Assembly: GCA_027475525.1 (NCBI GenBank)
Contig: JAMWFC010000065.1
Location: 438,188 to 502,187, forward strand
DNA length: 64,000 bases
Direction: 5' to 3'
Source of the DNA: Macrolepiota albuminosa
Taxonomy: Eukaryota > Basidiomycota > Agaricomycetes > Agaricales > Agaricaceae
Of this stretch, positions 1 to 9,939 are shown piece by piece (the first letter of the stretch is position 1; each line of letters opens with the position of its first letter). The notes beneath the pieces are model-generated. The model did not search any database. It saw only the letters and a program-made list of their open reading frames with translations, and was not told the origin of the DNA. The position numbers and the translations under genes are program-made.

Positions 1-1
1 T

Positions 2-441
2 TTACGCGGGTCTGACGCAAACACCCCACCGTCAACAACTTGTATCAACATTCAATCCGTCCTCCGCGATGGACCTGCCTGGAAGGCATACACCCTCGTC
101 CGTCCGCGTCTTGGTGCTTCCGATGTCGATCCTGCCGAATTGACGTTTGCCTGGAGGGGAAGCCGATACATTGTTCGCAGAGTTCCTACAGTTGACTTTT
201 GTGAGTGTTTTCTGCATTGACGTTTGCCTGGAGGGGAAGCCAATACATTGTTCGCAGAGTTCCTACAGTTGACTTTTGTGAGTGTTTTCTGCATCTAAGT
301 CCTGATATTTCTCATCCTTCCTCAGCTTATCCATACATCAACGGTTATGTTTGGCGTGACTTCACAATTGCATGCCAACTTGGCGTCACGCTCACAAATG
401 CCAATCCCCAACACGACGAGGACGCTGACTTGTCTTGCTGA
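2..441 (+). CDS. 3' end of an unrecognised spliced gene, cut by the window edge
   Basis: An open frame enters at base 2 and runs to a splice donor GTGAGT (278-283 in the second copy of a 77-bp duplication). A 48-bp intron ends in CTCAG at 325, and the frame continues from 326 to a TGA at 439-441. The conceptual protein has an aromatic, basic stretch (AFAWRGS-like, then YIVRRVPTVDF) before the intron and an acidic tail after it (HDEDADLSC). I do not recognise the family. The duplication at 140-293 disturbs exon 1 and is probably an assembly artefact; with one copy removed the exon reads straight into the intron. Whether this is a host gene or transposon-derived cannot be told from the visible portion. 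Confidence 0.4.
140..293. repeat. 77-bp tandem duplication
   Basis: Copies at 140-216 and 217-293 are identical except for one G/A difference (165 versus 242). It falls over the exon/intron junction of the partial gene. Likely an assembly artefact. Confidence 0.95.
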
Positions 442-904
442 GTCAAATTTTCTGTTGATGAATTGAAATCTTACAATGCCTGCCCCAAGGCCGGTTATAT
501 CAGCAACACCCCCCCCCGAATCTCCTGTACTTGCTCCTACAAACACACCCCCCGTAGTCCCAGCCCCCGTAGTCCCAGCCAAAGTGATACTTTGAGTAGC
601 TCAAGCAGTGATGACGAATCATCGGACAGGCCTGGTGAGTTGCTCTGTACAGATCTCAATATTGTACTCATTCACGTAATCTAGCTGCTAAGCAAATCCG
701 GCGGTCCTAGCGGTATTTTTAATATATATTGTAGTTTATCTCGCGGCGCTGTTGTTTATTTTTTTTTTCTTTTGTAAACTTAATATCGTGTAGACCATCA
801 AATAAGATGGTATATCCAGTGTCTCCAGTGCTTCAAAAGATTAAGATTGTTAAGTTATTTACCACACAGTAGCCTATAAAAACGCTTGAGCCAGTGTTTG
901 TATT
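442..904. other. No confident gene; proline/serine-rich short frame
   Basis: After the upstream stop there is a short plus-strand stretch (about 463-634) encoding proline- and serine-rich sequence that ends at a GTGAGT donor-like site. It could be a further exon, but no continuation was found. From about 690 to 900 the DNA is AT-rich with no readable gene. Confidence 0.4.
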
Positions 905-1032
905 TATCTCAAGCTATAGTACCCTGCTGCTGTAAGCTATCGCTCTAGCTATGGTTTACATAAGCTGTTGCTACAGCAATATTTTATATAAGCGGTTGCT
1001 CCAGCAATGATTTATGTAATCTGCCACTCCGT
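905..1032 (-). repeat. 28-bp repeat array, part 1 (continues at 1974-2020)
   Basis: Three to four degenerate copies of a roughly 28-bp unit of the form GTTGCTCCAGCAATGATTTA. The same unit occurs in the opposite orientation at 46499-46770 and 59740-59850. The array is interrupted by the solo LTR at 1033-1969 and resumes on the far side, just downstream of the Helitron stop codon at 2031-2033. Confidence 0.7.
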
Positions 1033-1969
1033 TGATACGATGCTGTACCAGCAGTCAGGGACACACCATGCACCAGAAGTCAAAATAAACATTTAATTAT
1101 GGGCTGAAAACTGTAAGCCTCCTGGTAGCAGTCTCAACAAATTATATCTCCAAAAACACCCCAATAAATACACAGACAGTACAGAACAAAGGGCAGGGAC
1201 CAGCTCAAGCTATCAACTCAACAATAGTCCAACCACTGTTATGGGGAGGGGAAGCATGGAAGCTGGCAGAGGTGACAAAAGGGGATCAAATTGTGATGAT
1301 CTAGATCAAGATCTGATCTGACAATGCCCAATTTGATATGACTGAAAGGGGAAAGGGAAAGAAGCATGGAGGGATGTCAAAAGAGATGAATAGAATGGTG
1401 GCACATGCATTGAATGGAGGAAGGGAGGGATGAATGGAATGGTGGCACTGAAACATGCATCACCAAAATGGAAAATGGAACAACAAATTAGGTCAGGAAT
1501 GCTGGGAGGTCAAGAGCAAAAAGTCATGTGATTGGGTGGTCTGTGCACTGGAAAATTAGTATAAATAGTCCAAGTAGAGTAGAGAATGACCAGGCAATTG
1601 ATAGGCAAAGGCTTGGTGGTTCCCAGGGAGTGAATCACTTAGGCTAGAGTTTATTGAACACCTCTCATTGGAAGTCTATTGGCAAAGGCTTGGTGGTTCC
1701 CAGGGAGTGAATCACTTAGGCTAGAGTTTATTGAACACCTCTCATTGGAAGTCTATTGGTAAACAAAGGCTTGGTGGTTCCCAGGGAGTGAACTGCTTAG
1801 GCTGGAGTTTATTGAGAACCTTCTTCTGCCCATCAGGATATTTGATATTCTGTGAAGCACCCAATACATCAAGTTTTTATCATCAAGCACCAGTGTGGAT
1901 TAGAGGTCACTTTCTAAGACTTCAAGAAAGCCCCAGAACTATCAGTACTACTTGCAACCAAGTACTACA
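1033..1969. mobile_element. Solo LTR (family S), 860 bp without the assembly duplication
   Basis: Begins TGATACGATGCTG and ends AGTACTACA. It is flanked by the 4-bp direct repeat CCGT (1029-1032 and 1970-1973). A second copy lies at 7868-8726 (859 bp) with its own 4-bp flank ACAC. The TG...CA ends, short target duplications and absence of internal genes identify both as solo LTRs. It contains a 77-bp duplication (1604-1757) and a further diverged partial repeat of the same motif. The orientation of the parent element is unknown. Confidence 0.8.
1604..1757. repeat. 77-bp tandem duplication
   Basis: Copies at 1604-1680 and 1681-1757 appear identical, inside the solo LTR. Removing one brings the LTR to 860 bp, against 859 bp for its partner at 7868. 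Confidence 0.95.
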
Positions 1970-2030
1970 CCGTTATATTTTATGCAAGCTCCAGCAATGA
2001 TTTATGTAATATGCCAGTCCGTTGACATAA

Positions 2031-2827
2031 TCACTCCATCCTAATGTATACAGCCAACGTGGCTGTCCTGGAATTGCACTTTGACATATCAATCAAGCTA
2101 GTAGATTCACTTTCCCTTATCATTTTATGTCCAGTTGTCAATCCGTCGAATTGCACTTTGACATATCAATCAAGCTAGTAGATTCACTTTCCCTTATCAT
2201 TTTATGTCCAGTTGTCAATCTGTTGTGATACCAAGATTCGTTGGATGCAGATACATAGTGCCTTGAAAAATGAGAGTTGCCAAAATATATAACTCCTTTT
2301 AGTGTGTACTTACTCACACTTGCAGAATCAACCATCGTGATTTCAAGCCTCTTATTCACATTAACTGATATGCTTGATATATTGAAATAGACAATCGGAG
2401 GGGCCATCAAAAACTGAGAAACCTTGATTAGTCGTCTCGCACACAAATCACAACTTGTGCTTGTATAGCACCAAAAATCATCAATATGCTCATGAATGGA
2501 TGGTCTTCCTGGTGTCAGTATGATCATTACTGATTTTGATTTAACTCTCCGACGGGCCATGGCATGGTGAGCTGGACAGATCATAAACAAATCAAGCACA
2601 TCTGATGTGTTGACAGACAGTTCGTTAATCAATGAGTGTACAGATGTGTATTCACCAAATAGGAACTCCATGTGATTCCTCTGAGACAGCTTGGTCCAAA
2701 GCCATTCCCTGGTCTCCTTGAGGGCCTCATGATCTCCCGGCGCAATACTATGGAAATCTTTCACTAGATGTTTGTTTAGACATGGGCTCAATGTACTAAG
2801 CTTTTGAGACCATTCTAGAGGGTCTTC
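2031..2827 (-). pseudogene. Helitron C-terminal ubiquitin-specific-protease-like domain
   Basis: This is in the same frame as the helicase upstream and separated from it only by a TGA, so the two were one polypeptide. The Cys box (NSCAYDS) lies at the very end of the helicase frame. This segment supplies a His box of the form SHFSRHY, then WYH, resembling the GHY...WY pattern of C19/USP peptidases. When the 77-bp duplication at 2071-2224 is collapsed, the frame ends at TGA 2031-2033 instead of at 2138. Papain-fold deubiquitinase-like domains fused to PIF1 helicases occur in some fungal Helitrons. The USP assignment rests on the Cys/His boxes only. It is inactive as it stands because of the stop. 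Confidence 0.6.
2071..2224. repeat. 77-bp tandem duplication
   Basis: Copies at 2071-2147 and 2148-2224 appear identical, in the last codons of the Helitron protein. Removing one changes the C-terminus and gives a stop at 2031-2033. Confidence 0.95.
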
Positions 2828-5770
2828 TCACCATAAGTTGTATATAATAGACAATATGGAATCGTATGCGCAACTGTTCAGCTTCCATGAACAAGCAAAG
2901 GGGGGACAAGTACCTTGCAAAATAGACAGACTATCTGTATGACTCAACTGTTGGCGTTTGCTTGGACCATGCTCAATATCTTCCTGTATCTTCCATTTTC
3001 CTGTGCTACATGGATCCTTATATACCTTGGCCCCTCTGGCAGGAACAAAAGTGTTTTTGGGCAATGGTCTTTCTTGCAGTGGCCTTTCTCTTGATATTAT
3101 ATGCCAATTTATGTCTATGTACCCTGAATCATCAAATTGATTGTTTTTACTCCATCTCAGGGACAGATGCAAATGAGGAGGAAAGTAGGTGTCGCTTTTG
3201 CATTGTCTAAATAATGCTATCAAATTGGACCATCTTGGAGCATCATGGAAACCCTTTGGCAGCTTCCCTACATACCTCAGCCTTGTTATCTCATTCAGCA
3301 ACTCCAAATCCCAGAACTCCTGGCGTAGTGCACCAGTTGCTTTTCCTTGAATGACAGTTCTGTCAAATTCGCGTATTATAATAGTTCTGGCTGCAGTAGC
3401 GCTTTGGGACAGTGCTGTATAGTAAGCCTGATGGGATTGACATTTGAACAAGTCAACAGGATTGAAAGGCCTAGTCTTTCCTTGGCTAGCGTAATTGGTT
3501 ATAGCATAGTTGACGAGTATTTTGACTTGTGATCGCAAAATTGTAATCTTTTGGTCGTTAGATAGACTGCATTCAGTCAAAACTGTGCTTCTAGTTATTG
3601 GTACTACGTCTTCAGAAAGACCTTCTATCTGTATGTGGTGCAGTGGATTCTTCAGTTTTACAAACAGCGTGTCTATCCTACGTTGACCAACAGAACCCAT
3701 ACATGACTTCCATCCATATACGTAACCTTCTTGACCATTTGTGATACAGAGCTCTGTGGCAATGTTAGTCTTGATGATAATAGGTAAGCCGATGCATAGC
3801 GACAGTTTGCCTGCAACTTGACCAGATGTGGATGAAGGAGGCTGCTCCCATAAAATATTCTGAATAGAGGAGTGTAGAGGAACTCTGTTTCTACCTGATG
3901 CTCCTCGACCTTTACCTTTGCATGTGCTCTCGTCACCCTTGTCAAGTACAGTATCTTCGCTAAAGAAATCTGTCAGCTCGAGCCCACTCTCCAGGGCAAA
4001 TCTACTACTTCCAACCACATTGACAGCATCTTTATCTATGTTGTGTGCTGTTATGATAGACACATTACAGAAGTCATCATTGAGAAGCAAGGAGTCTGAA
4101 AGATTGGAGACTCGCCAAGACTCCAGGAACTGGATATCGTCTTTGGTGCATGCTCGATACCTCATGTTAGCGAGGGCCGTTCTAAAGGATTTGTCGTCTG
4201 GACTTTGCATTGTCTGTCTCATATTCTGTCTCAATATGACTACTGCAGTAACCTGGTGCCAAACTGCTTTACCCAATGCAGCCTTTTGTTTGTTCAGATC
4301 GATAGATCGCATACCCACACTGCGACTGTACAGCGCTGCATTCTCACGGCCAGTTACTGGCGGCAGCTGGGCAAAATCGCCAGCAAACACCATGTTCATA
4401 CCGCCAAAAGGGAGGTGCAACAGACCTGTAATCTGAGTAAGGCGCGCTGATATCTTGTACATATCCCTGCAAGACAACATGGATACTTCGTTGAAAAATA
4501 CATATTGCACCCTGATAAGGCACGACTTTACTTGAGCCAGTTGTGCCGGAGAGCCACATACCATATTATTAATTCCAAACAGATAATGGTAAGTCAATCC
4601 ACCTAACAGTGATGCTGCAGTGCCAGTAGGAGCAACCACTGCAAACCTATGAGATTCTCCACGGGCTGCAAAGTATTGGAACAGCCACTTAAGCACCTGT
4701 GTTTTCCTGGTGCCCCCCATAACCCCCATATACATTCTCAACTGTTCGGGGTTAGAAGTGGCAGCGTGGTTAGCCACTATTCTAAATGCTCTGGTTTGTT
4801 CCTCATTGAGATTGAAACTGGTAGTAATTTCGGATATGGTGGGTTCCCATTTGATATTTAAATGTTTTTTCTCTAGGAAAATACAATCACATACTTCCAC
4901 AATGCCCGGCTTGTTTTGTTCATCTGATCTTCCAACGTGCTGTTCACGAACAGACAACATGTCTTTTTGCCTATCTTTTAGTATGGACGCATGAGTTTCA
5001 CTGACCTTATGTCTCCAATAAGTACCGGGCATGTCTGACACCAAAGTTGAATGCTTTGTTGTATCAGGGGAGGTTTGGGCCATTACAGGCTTATCCCAAT
5101 TCAGATTTGTCATGGTGGAAGTCATAATAGCCATGTCTCTCCGACGTTTTAATTCGGTTTTGCCAATTTCATTACTACAGTCAAGGTCTATCCCGTAGTC
5201 CTCAGGTTGTCCATTATCTTTGTTGTCCATATAATCCTTTTGTTCGATATCTCTGACATTGGAAACTGAATTGTCCAATTCTGGGAATGCCATACTGCCT
5301 CGCTTCAGTTGTGCATAGAAGTCGTCATGGGCATCCATACACTCATACTTAATATTCATATTAGCCATAAGACACAATTGCCTTTTGGTAAAATGGTGGT
5401 TGTCGAATGCTGTGCTCCATAAATCATACTTGTTTTTTAAATCAGCACCTGAACGCCAAGGCTTGAATAAGGTAAGCATTGTGATGCAGTATTCGTTTCT
5501 ATCCCCTTTATCACACCTTGGAAGAGTAGGACCTATGAAATTGGGCACGCGCTTCTGCCCTGGCAGATACACAAGGGTAGCATGAGAGTCCGACAAGGGA
5601 TGATCGTCTGTAAAGTTGACGGTCAGTGTGTTGGCCGTTTTAGACTTGGAACTTTTGTTCCCTCTACGAGTGGATTTTACTCGTTTGCATCTAGAAGCCC
5701 ATTCGTACAATGTCATGTTGTGCAATTCTATGCCACGGTATATGTAGTCAAACACAGGAAATAGTCCCAC
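2828..5770 (-). pseudogene. Helitron PIF1-family helicase (980 codons open)
   Basis: This is the longest intact Helitron reading frame. The N-terminal 300 residues match the region between Rep and helicase in fungal Helitrons, with a KYDLWSTAF-like segment and a basic patch. The helicase core follows: a Q-like motif (NEEQTRAF, about 322-330), Walker A at about 349-357 reading MGGTRKT, PTGTAASLLGG, Walker B at about 425-430 reading FFNEVS, then GDFAQLPP and a C-terminal SQGKT motif. PIF1 enzymes normally have GGTGK in motif I and DE in motif II. Here one glycine has become arginine and the aspartate has become asparagine; both fit G-to-A changes and should abolish ATPase activity. The frame ends NSCAYDS...NLW-TGA, inside the fused protease domain. 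Confidence 0.9.
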
Positions 5771-6427
5771 TACTCAGCCTTTCTTTCTGATGATCGCTAT
5801 TTTGTCAGATCTGTATGAACTGTCAGTTGGCTAATCTTCGGGCCAAGCACGTTTGACCTTGTGGACAAAGCTGGGCCAATGAAGATTGGTGAATTTATGG
5901 TTGGTGTAATGATTGAGGTTACCAAGAAGGTACATACATATCATCAGAGAACCCATTTCTGACTTTGCACTCATTACATTGGCTATTTTTGTCATGAGAG
6001 ACCTTGCTTTTTCTTGCTGTGGGAGAGGTCTGTTAACAATATCTTGGTATTTTGTGAGCACTGTGCCAATGGCCTCAACTGCTGTGTATGTTTTAAGTGA
6101 TGATTTAGTTTGACATATAAAAGGACACCCCTGACTGCCGTTCCCAAACAAAAACTAGTTACATCAGTGTTGCATCTAAACAAATAACTCAAAGATGTGG
6201 TAAATGTATTCAGCCATGGTTCTGCTTTACGCATATTGAGCGCACCTGTTAGAGGGTCGACTTCAGTCTGTTGGAAGAGTTCTTTGGGAAACCGAGCCTT
6301 ACATCTGCCCCATTTGTTGTCTAGACATCCTTTATTCTCTTTGCCTAATTTTTTACTTCCGTCCTTCTTATATGATGTATGGCAGGTATGCACATTTGAC
6401 CTAAATACAATGTCATCTATAGTATTA
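5771..6427 (-). pseudogene. Helitron region between Rep and helicase
   Basis: Two overlapping frames make this piece. The first (about 6427-6110) has the Cys-rich entry HTCHTSYKK, then CKARFPKE, VDPLTGALN and EPWLNTF. The second (6151-5831) contains the LPQQEKARSLMTKI and YLLGNLNHYTNHKF blocks. These are standard landmarks downstream of the HUH domain in fungal Helitrons. The frame change near 6110-6120 is not explained by any 77-bp duplication, so it is a genuine indel. Two stops lie between 5831 and 5771. The segment starts just after a TGA near 6430, exactly where the Rep nuclease should have preceded it. Confidence 0.75.
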
Positions 6428-6441
6428 TGGAACTGAGTCCA

Positions 6442-7867
6442 TCAATTAGACGTCTCCTCGCATCCGATACACTCCTGGGGCGGTGCCTGAGGGTCAGATT
6501 GACCAGCATCGGGTATACTGTCCGTAGAAGCATCACAGGCTGTTGGTACTGGAAGTCTGTTGATTGAAGTTTCTTGTTTACTCCGACACAAATGATTGGG
6601 AGGAGAGTGCTGGGGCATCGTCCGTGTGAGATCAATATATTCTGGCATCTTCTTGGATTTTTCAATGTTATCTATTACTTGGTCCATCGATACCTCATTG
6701 TCTCCATCAACCTTGTAAACAGCAGGGTCAACTGTTCTGTTTTCCTCCAGAGACTCTTTGTAAACGACCTTTACAGGTGGTGTATCTTCTGGATAGTCGT
6801 CAAGATTGCTATCGCATATTTCAATGTCCGTATAAGCAGAGTGATTAAGCTTGAGCCATTCCAATGCCTGCTTCACAGCGTTTCGGCGGACAAGCAAAGG
6901 CAATCGTTTGAGATCTTCCCCAGTAGGCTGACAAGGCCCTGTAAATAGAATAGCTAAAACATCATCCATGTCAGCCCTCAGAGGAGGCAGTACATGGTAA
7001 ACCTTTTCAAAGGCCCTGTAAATAGAATAGCTAAAACATCATCCATGTCAGCCCTCAGAGGAGGCAGTACATGGTAAACCTTTTCAACAGGAGATTCAAA
7101 AGCAATCAAATGTGCGTTCATTTTGCTGAGACCCAAGGATGACACATATGTGAAACAGAGAGACCTGTGTACTTTGGCAACAAGGAGCTGTTCAACCCAA
7201 TTTAAATGGGATAAAACAACTGGAACAGCACCAATCCAAAAACCGTTTGCAAGTGCATACTTAGGAACTTTGCCCTTCAACAATGGGATCCTGCACTCTG
7301 AACAGACAGAATTGCATCTATGATCCAACACCGGGCCTTTTATTTCTCTCACAGATTCCGTTCCTGAACGCCTCTCCACTCTGGTAACTCCTTTGGTGGA
7401 TAACACACCAAGAAACCCTTTCATACTTTTTAGAGTATGCATATCCTTAACTGGGCACAGCAAACCACAAACAGCGCAACCACTTTCTTCTAATTGCGCT
7501 GGACCTGTTTTGTTGCAAAAGTCGCGTATGATTTGAGTAGTTAGGCTTGGTGTAAGAGGCGCAGGAGGAAATTCGGGCTTGTCAGGGCCCCGAACATCTG
7601 CCTCAAGAACAACTTCATGCTTTTGATTACGCACTACAGAGCATCTCAGCATGTTTCTTGCTTGTGAACTGAGATCAGCCATCAATACAGTAGACCAACT
7701 AACACATTTCAAGCAACTGTGAGAATTAAATAAATCACTTGGATGTGATGCTCTAAAATGCTTAGGCAGCACAATCCCATGTATACGCGCTACGGATCTT
7801 AGCTGCTTCAATGTGAGATGTTGTGAAAGGGTAGACAAAGGCAGCCTAGCATGCACGTTGATGACAC
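6442..7867 (-). pseudogene. Helitron N-terminal DUF6570 domain and acidic linker
   Basis: The frame from 7867 down has a zinc-ligand-like set (CAVCGLLCPV, CNSVCSECRIPLLKG) followed by KYALANGFWIG, which is characteristic of the DUF6570 domain found upstream of Rep in fungal Helitron proteins. It appears to stop at 6978 only because of the 77-bp duplication at 6933-7086. With one copy removed it runs on in frame through a 160-residue acidic linker to a stop at 6442. The start codon is not present: the reading frame is already open at the solo-LTR insertion point (7867) and continues across it into bases 8727-8734. The domain is of unknown function. No catalytic Rep motif (HUH, YxxxY) appears in this segment. 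Confidence 0.75.
6933..7086. repeat. 77-bp tandem duplication
   Basis: Copies at 6933-7009 and 7010-7086 appear identical. Removing one fuses the two Helitron N-terminal reading frames. Confidence 0.95.
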
Positions 7868-8726
7868 TGATATGACGCTGTACCAGCAGTCAGGGACACA
7901 ACATGCACCAGAAGTCAAAATAAACATTTAATCATAAGGCTGAAAACTGTAAGCCTCCTGGTAGCAGTCTCAACAAATTATATCTCCAAAAACACCCCAA
8001 TAAATACACAGACAGTACAGAACAAAGGGCAGGGACCAGCTCAAGCTATCCACTCAACAATAGTCCAACCACTGTAATGGGGAGGGGAAGCATGGGAGCT
8101 GGCAGAAGTGACGAAATGGGATCAATTTGTGATGATCTAGATCAAGATCAGATCTGACAATGCCCGATTTGACATGACTGAAAGGGGAAAGGAAAAGAAG
8201 CATGGAGAGAAGCATGGAGGGATGTCAAAAGAAGCATGGAATGCAGGGAAGCGCTAAAAGGGGAAAGAAGGATCTATGAATGGGATCGTGCTAAATGGAG
8301 CTGAAGCAAATGGGGAAGTGGCAATCAGAGACATCCGGAGGAATGGTGGAACAAGAAGTTGAATGGTGGAACTGGTGGCACCGAAACATGCCTCCCAAAA
8401 GGGAAATTGGACTATCAAATATGTTCTGGAGGCTGGGGAGTTGACAACAAAAGAGTCATGTGTAGATAGTGGTCTGTGCACCAGAAAAACAGTATAAATA
8501 GCCCAAGTTTAGTAGAGAATAGACAGGCAATTGATAGGCAAAGGCTCGGTGGTTCCCAGGGAGTGAATCACTTAGGCTGGAGTTTGTTGAGAACCCTCTG
8601 CTTTCAGGAAGATTATTGAAAGCCTTCAAATATATCAATTTCATCATCAAGTCAGTGTGCACTGCAAGTAACCTTCTACACCATCAAGCCCCAGAACTAT
8701 CAGTACTACTCACACCAAGTACTACA
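7868..8726. mobile_element. Solo LTR (family S), second copy
   Basis: 859 bp, beginning TGATATGACGCTG and ending AAGTACTACA. It is flanked by the 4-bp repeat ACAC (7864-7867 and 8727-8730). It is alignable along its whole length with 1033-1969. It interrupts the Helitron N-terminal coding region: minus-strand codons read in frame from 8734 across the insertion point. Element A begins only eight bases downstream. Confidence 0.8.
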
Positions 8727-8734
8727 ACACCAAC

Positions 8735-9791
8735 TGTGGTTGGGTGCGCTGGACGTATACGCAGTACCACACCGTCTCCAGCGCTTGGCGTGCATAGTTA
8801 TGAGGAGTCCCAACAGAGTCCCGGTGTGCTCAAGCAAAGGTGTTAAAACAACACGCTAGATGATAGCGCTTTGTGTGCTACCTGACAAATGGTAAGCATC
8901 GTAGTTTACACAAAGATATAGAAGACAAGGCGAATAGCGCAGCGTAGCGTGCCCATAGGTGGCACCGTAAACAACGAAGATGGGATAAACGAGGCTAGCG
9001 CCCAACTTAGTGACAAAGTTTGAGCAAGCTAGCGCGATTTAAATGCTAAGGATAACTTGGGTGCTCAAGAGATTACGATTCTTTTTATGTACATCCCAAG
9101 TAGCTATCTTTTATACTATGCGCTATTATATTTTTAAAATGAGTCCATTAGTGGAGCTACCAATTAGCGCCTCTCCTTGTGGTTGTAGCTAATGGCGACC
9201 TGTCAACGGCTACCGGTACGCATAGGGCAATGGCGACTAACGGCATTATAGCCCATTGGCCATGGCGACTCCAAACTGACTTAAACTTTTGTAGGAGTCT
9301 GCTCACTTTTTTAGTGTAATTCCAATTGGCCAGGCCTTTGGCAGGGTATGGTCGGAAAATCCTCGACAGACGCCGTGAGTTCTGCTGCCGGCGCTAAATC
9401 TAGTATCAATTTTTGATGAATAGAATGTCGGGCTAGAGTATATCCTGTTCCGTCGCTGTTGATTCTTTAGACTTCTGATTAAAGTGCCTTGTCCAATGGC
9501 AGCGCCTAATGCTAACCCCTTTATGGAACTGATCGGGGTTTGATCAAAGTCATGTCCCCACCGTCTTGCTAGCGCCCAGAGTCCCTGGTCTCCTAATCCT
9601 CCAAGGTCAATAAATGATATATGCTGAAGGCCTGATCATGGTAGTTAAGACTGATAACCAGCACCTATAATTGAGCGCCAAGATCCGTGGTTTCCTGTGT
9701 CCGAGAGGATCGCTAGGGTCTCGAGTATAGCCTGTGTCCATAGACCTATAGTGTACCCCTTGATGCGCTCAGTCCGAGTAGAAGCCTATCA
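8735..9791 (-). repeat. 3' LTR of element A
   Basis: In element orientation it begins TGATAGGCTTC and ends CCAACCACA. It has the same length as the 5' LTR once the latter's duplication is removed, and only scattered substitutions separate the two. Confidence 0.9.
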
Positions 9792-9800
9792 TCTCCCCCC
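9792..9800 (-). promoter_or_regulatory. Polypurine tract of element A
   Basis: On the minus strand GGGGGGAGA directly precedes the 3' LTR start TGATAGG. This is the expected plus-strand DNA primer and fixes the orientation of element A. Confidence 0.8.
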
Positions 9801-9939
9801 AACTGAAAAATTGACTGTCCTCAGTCAAACGCTGTCATTGATTTGACTGTGCTACGGTCCATGAAATGCTGCCGGCGCCTTATAAGCTTGTTTCTAGATG
9901 TTGCCCTGCACTGGTGTTCTTCCTCCCACCTTTTTCAGA

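Larger units (their letters stand above)
2031..7867 (-). mobile_element. Decayed Helitron, minus strand, truncated at its 5' side
   Basis: In translation order (high to low coordinate) it carries a DUF6570-type domain, a linker, the region that normally follows the Rep domain, a PIF1-family helicase and a C-terminal ubiquitin-protease-like domain. This is the layout of autonomous fungal Helitrons, rolling-circle DNA transposons, but the HUH Rep nuclease that should lie near 6430 is missing. The coding region is broken by several stops and at least one true frameshift. Its upstream part is cut by the solo LTR at 7868, and eight further host bases survive at 8727-8734. I could not place the 5' TC or 3' CTRR terminus. 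Confidence 0.85.

Noticed and set aside
3918..4436. Plus-strand frame of 172 codons
   Set aside because: It lies antisense to the PIF1 helicase core, whose motifs are clear; composition suggests a shadow frame.
1033..8726. The two direct repeats as LTRs of one element enclosing the Helitron
   Set aside because: Each copy has its own different 4-bp target site, and the DNA between them is Helitron coding sequence without retroelement genes.
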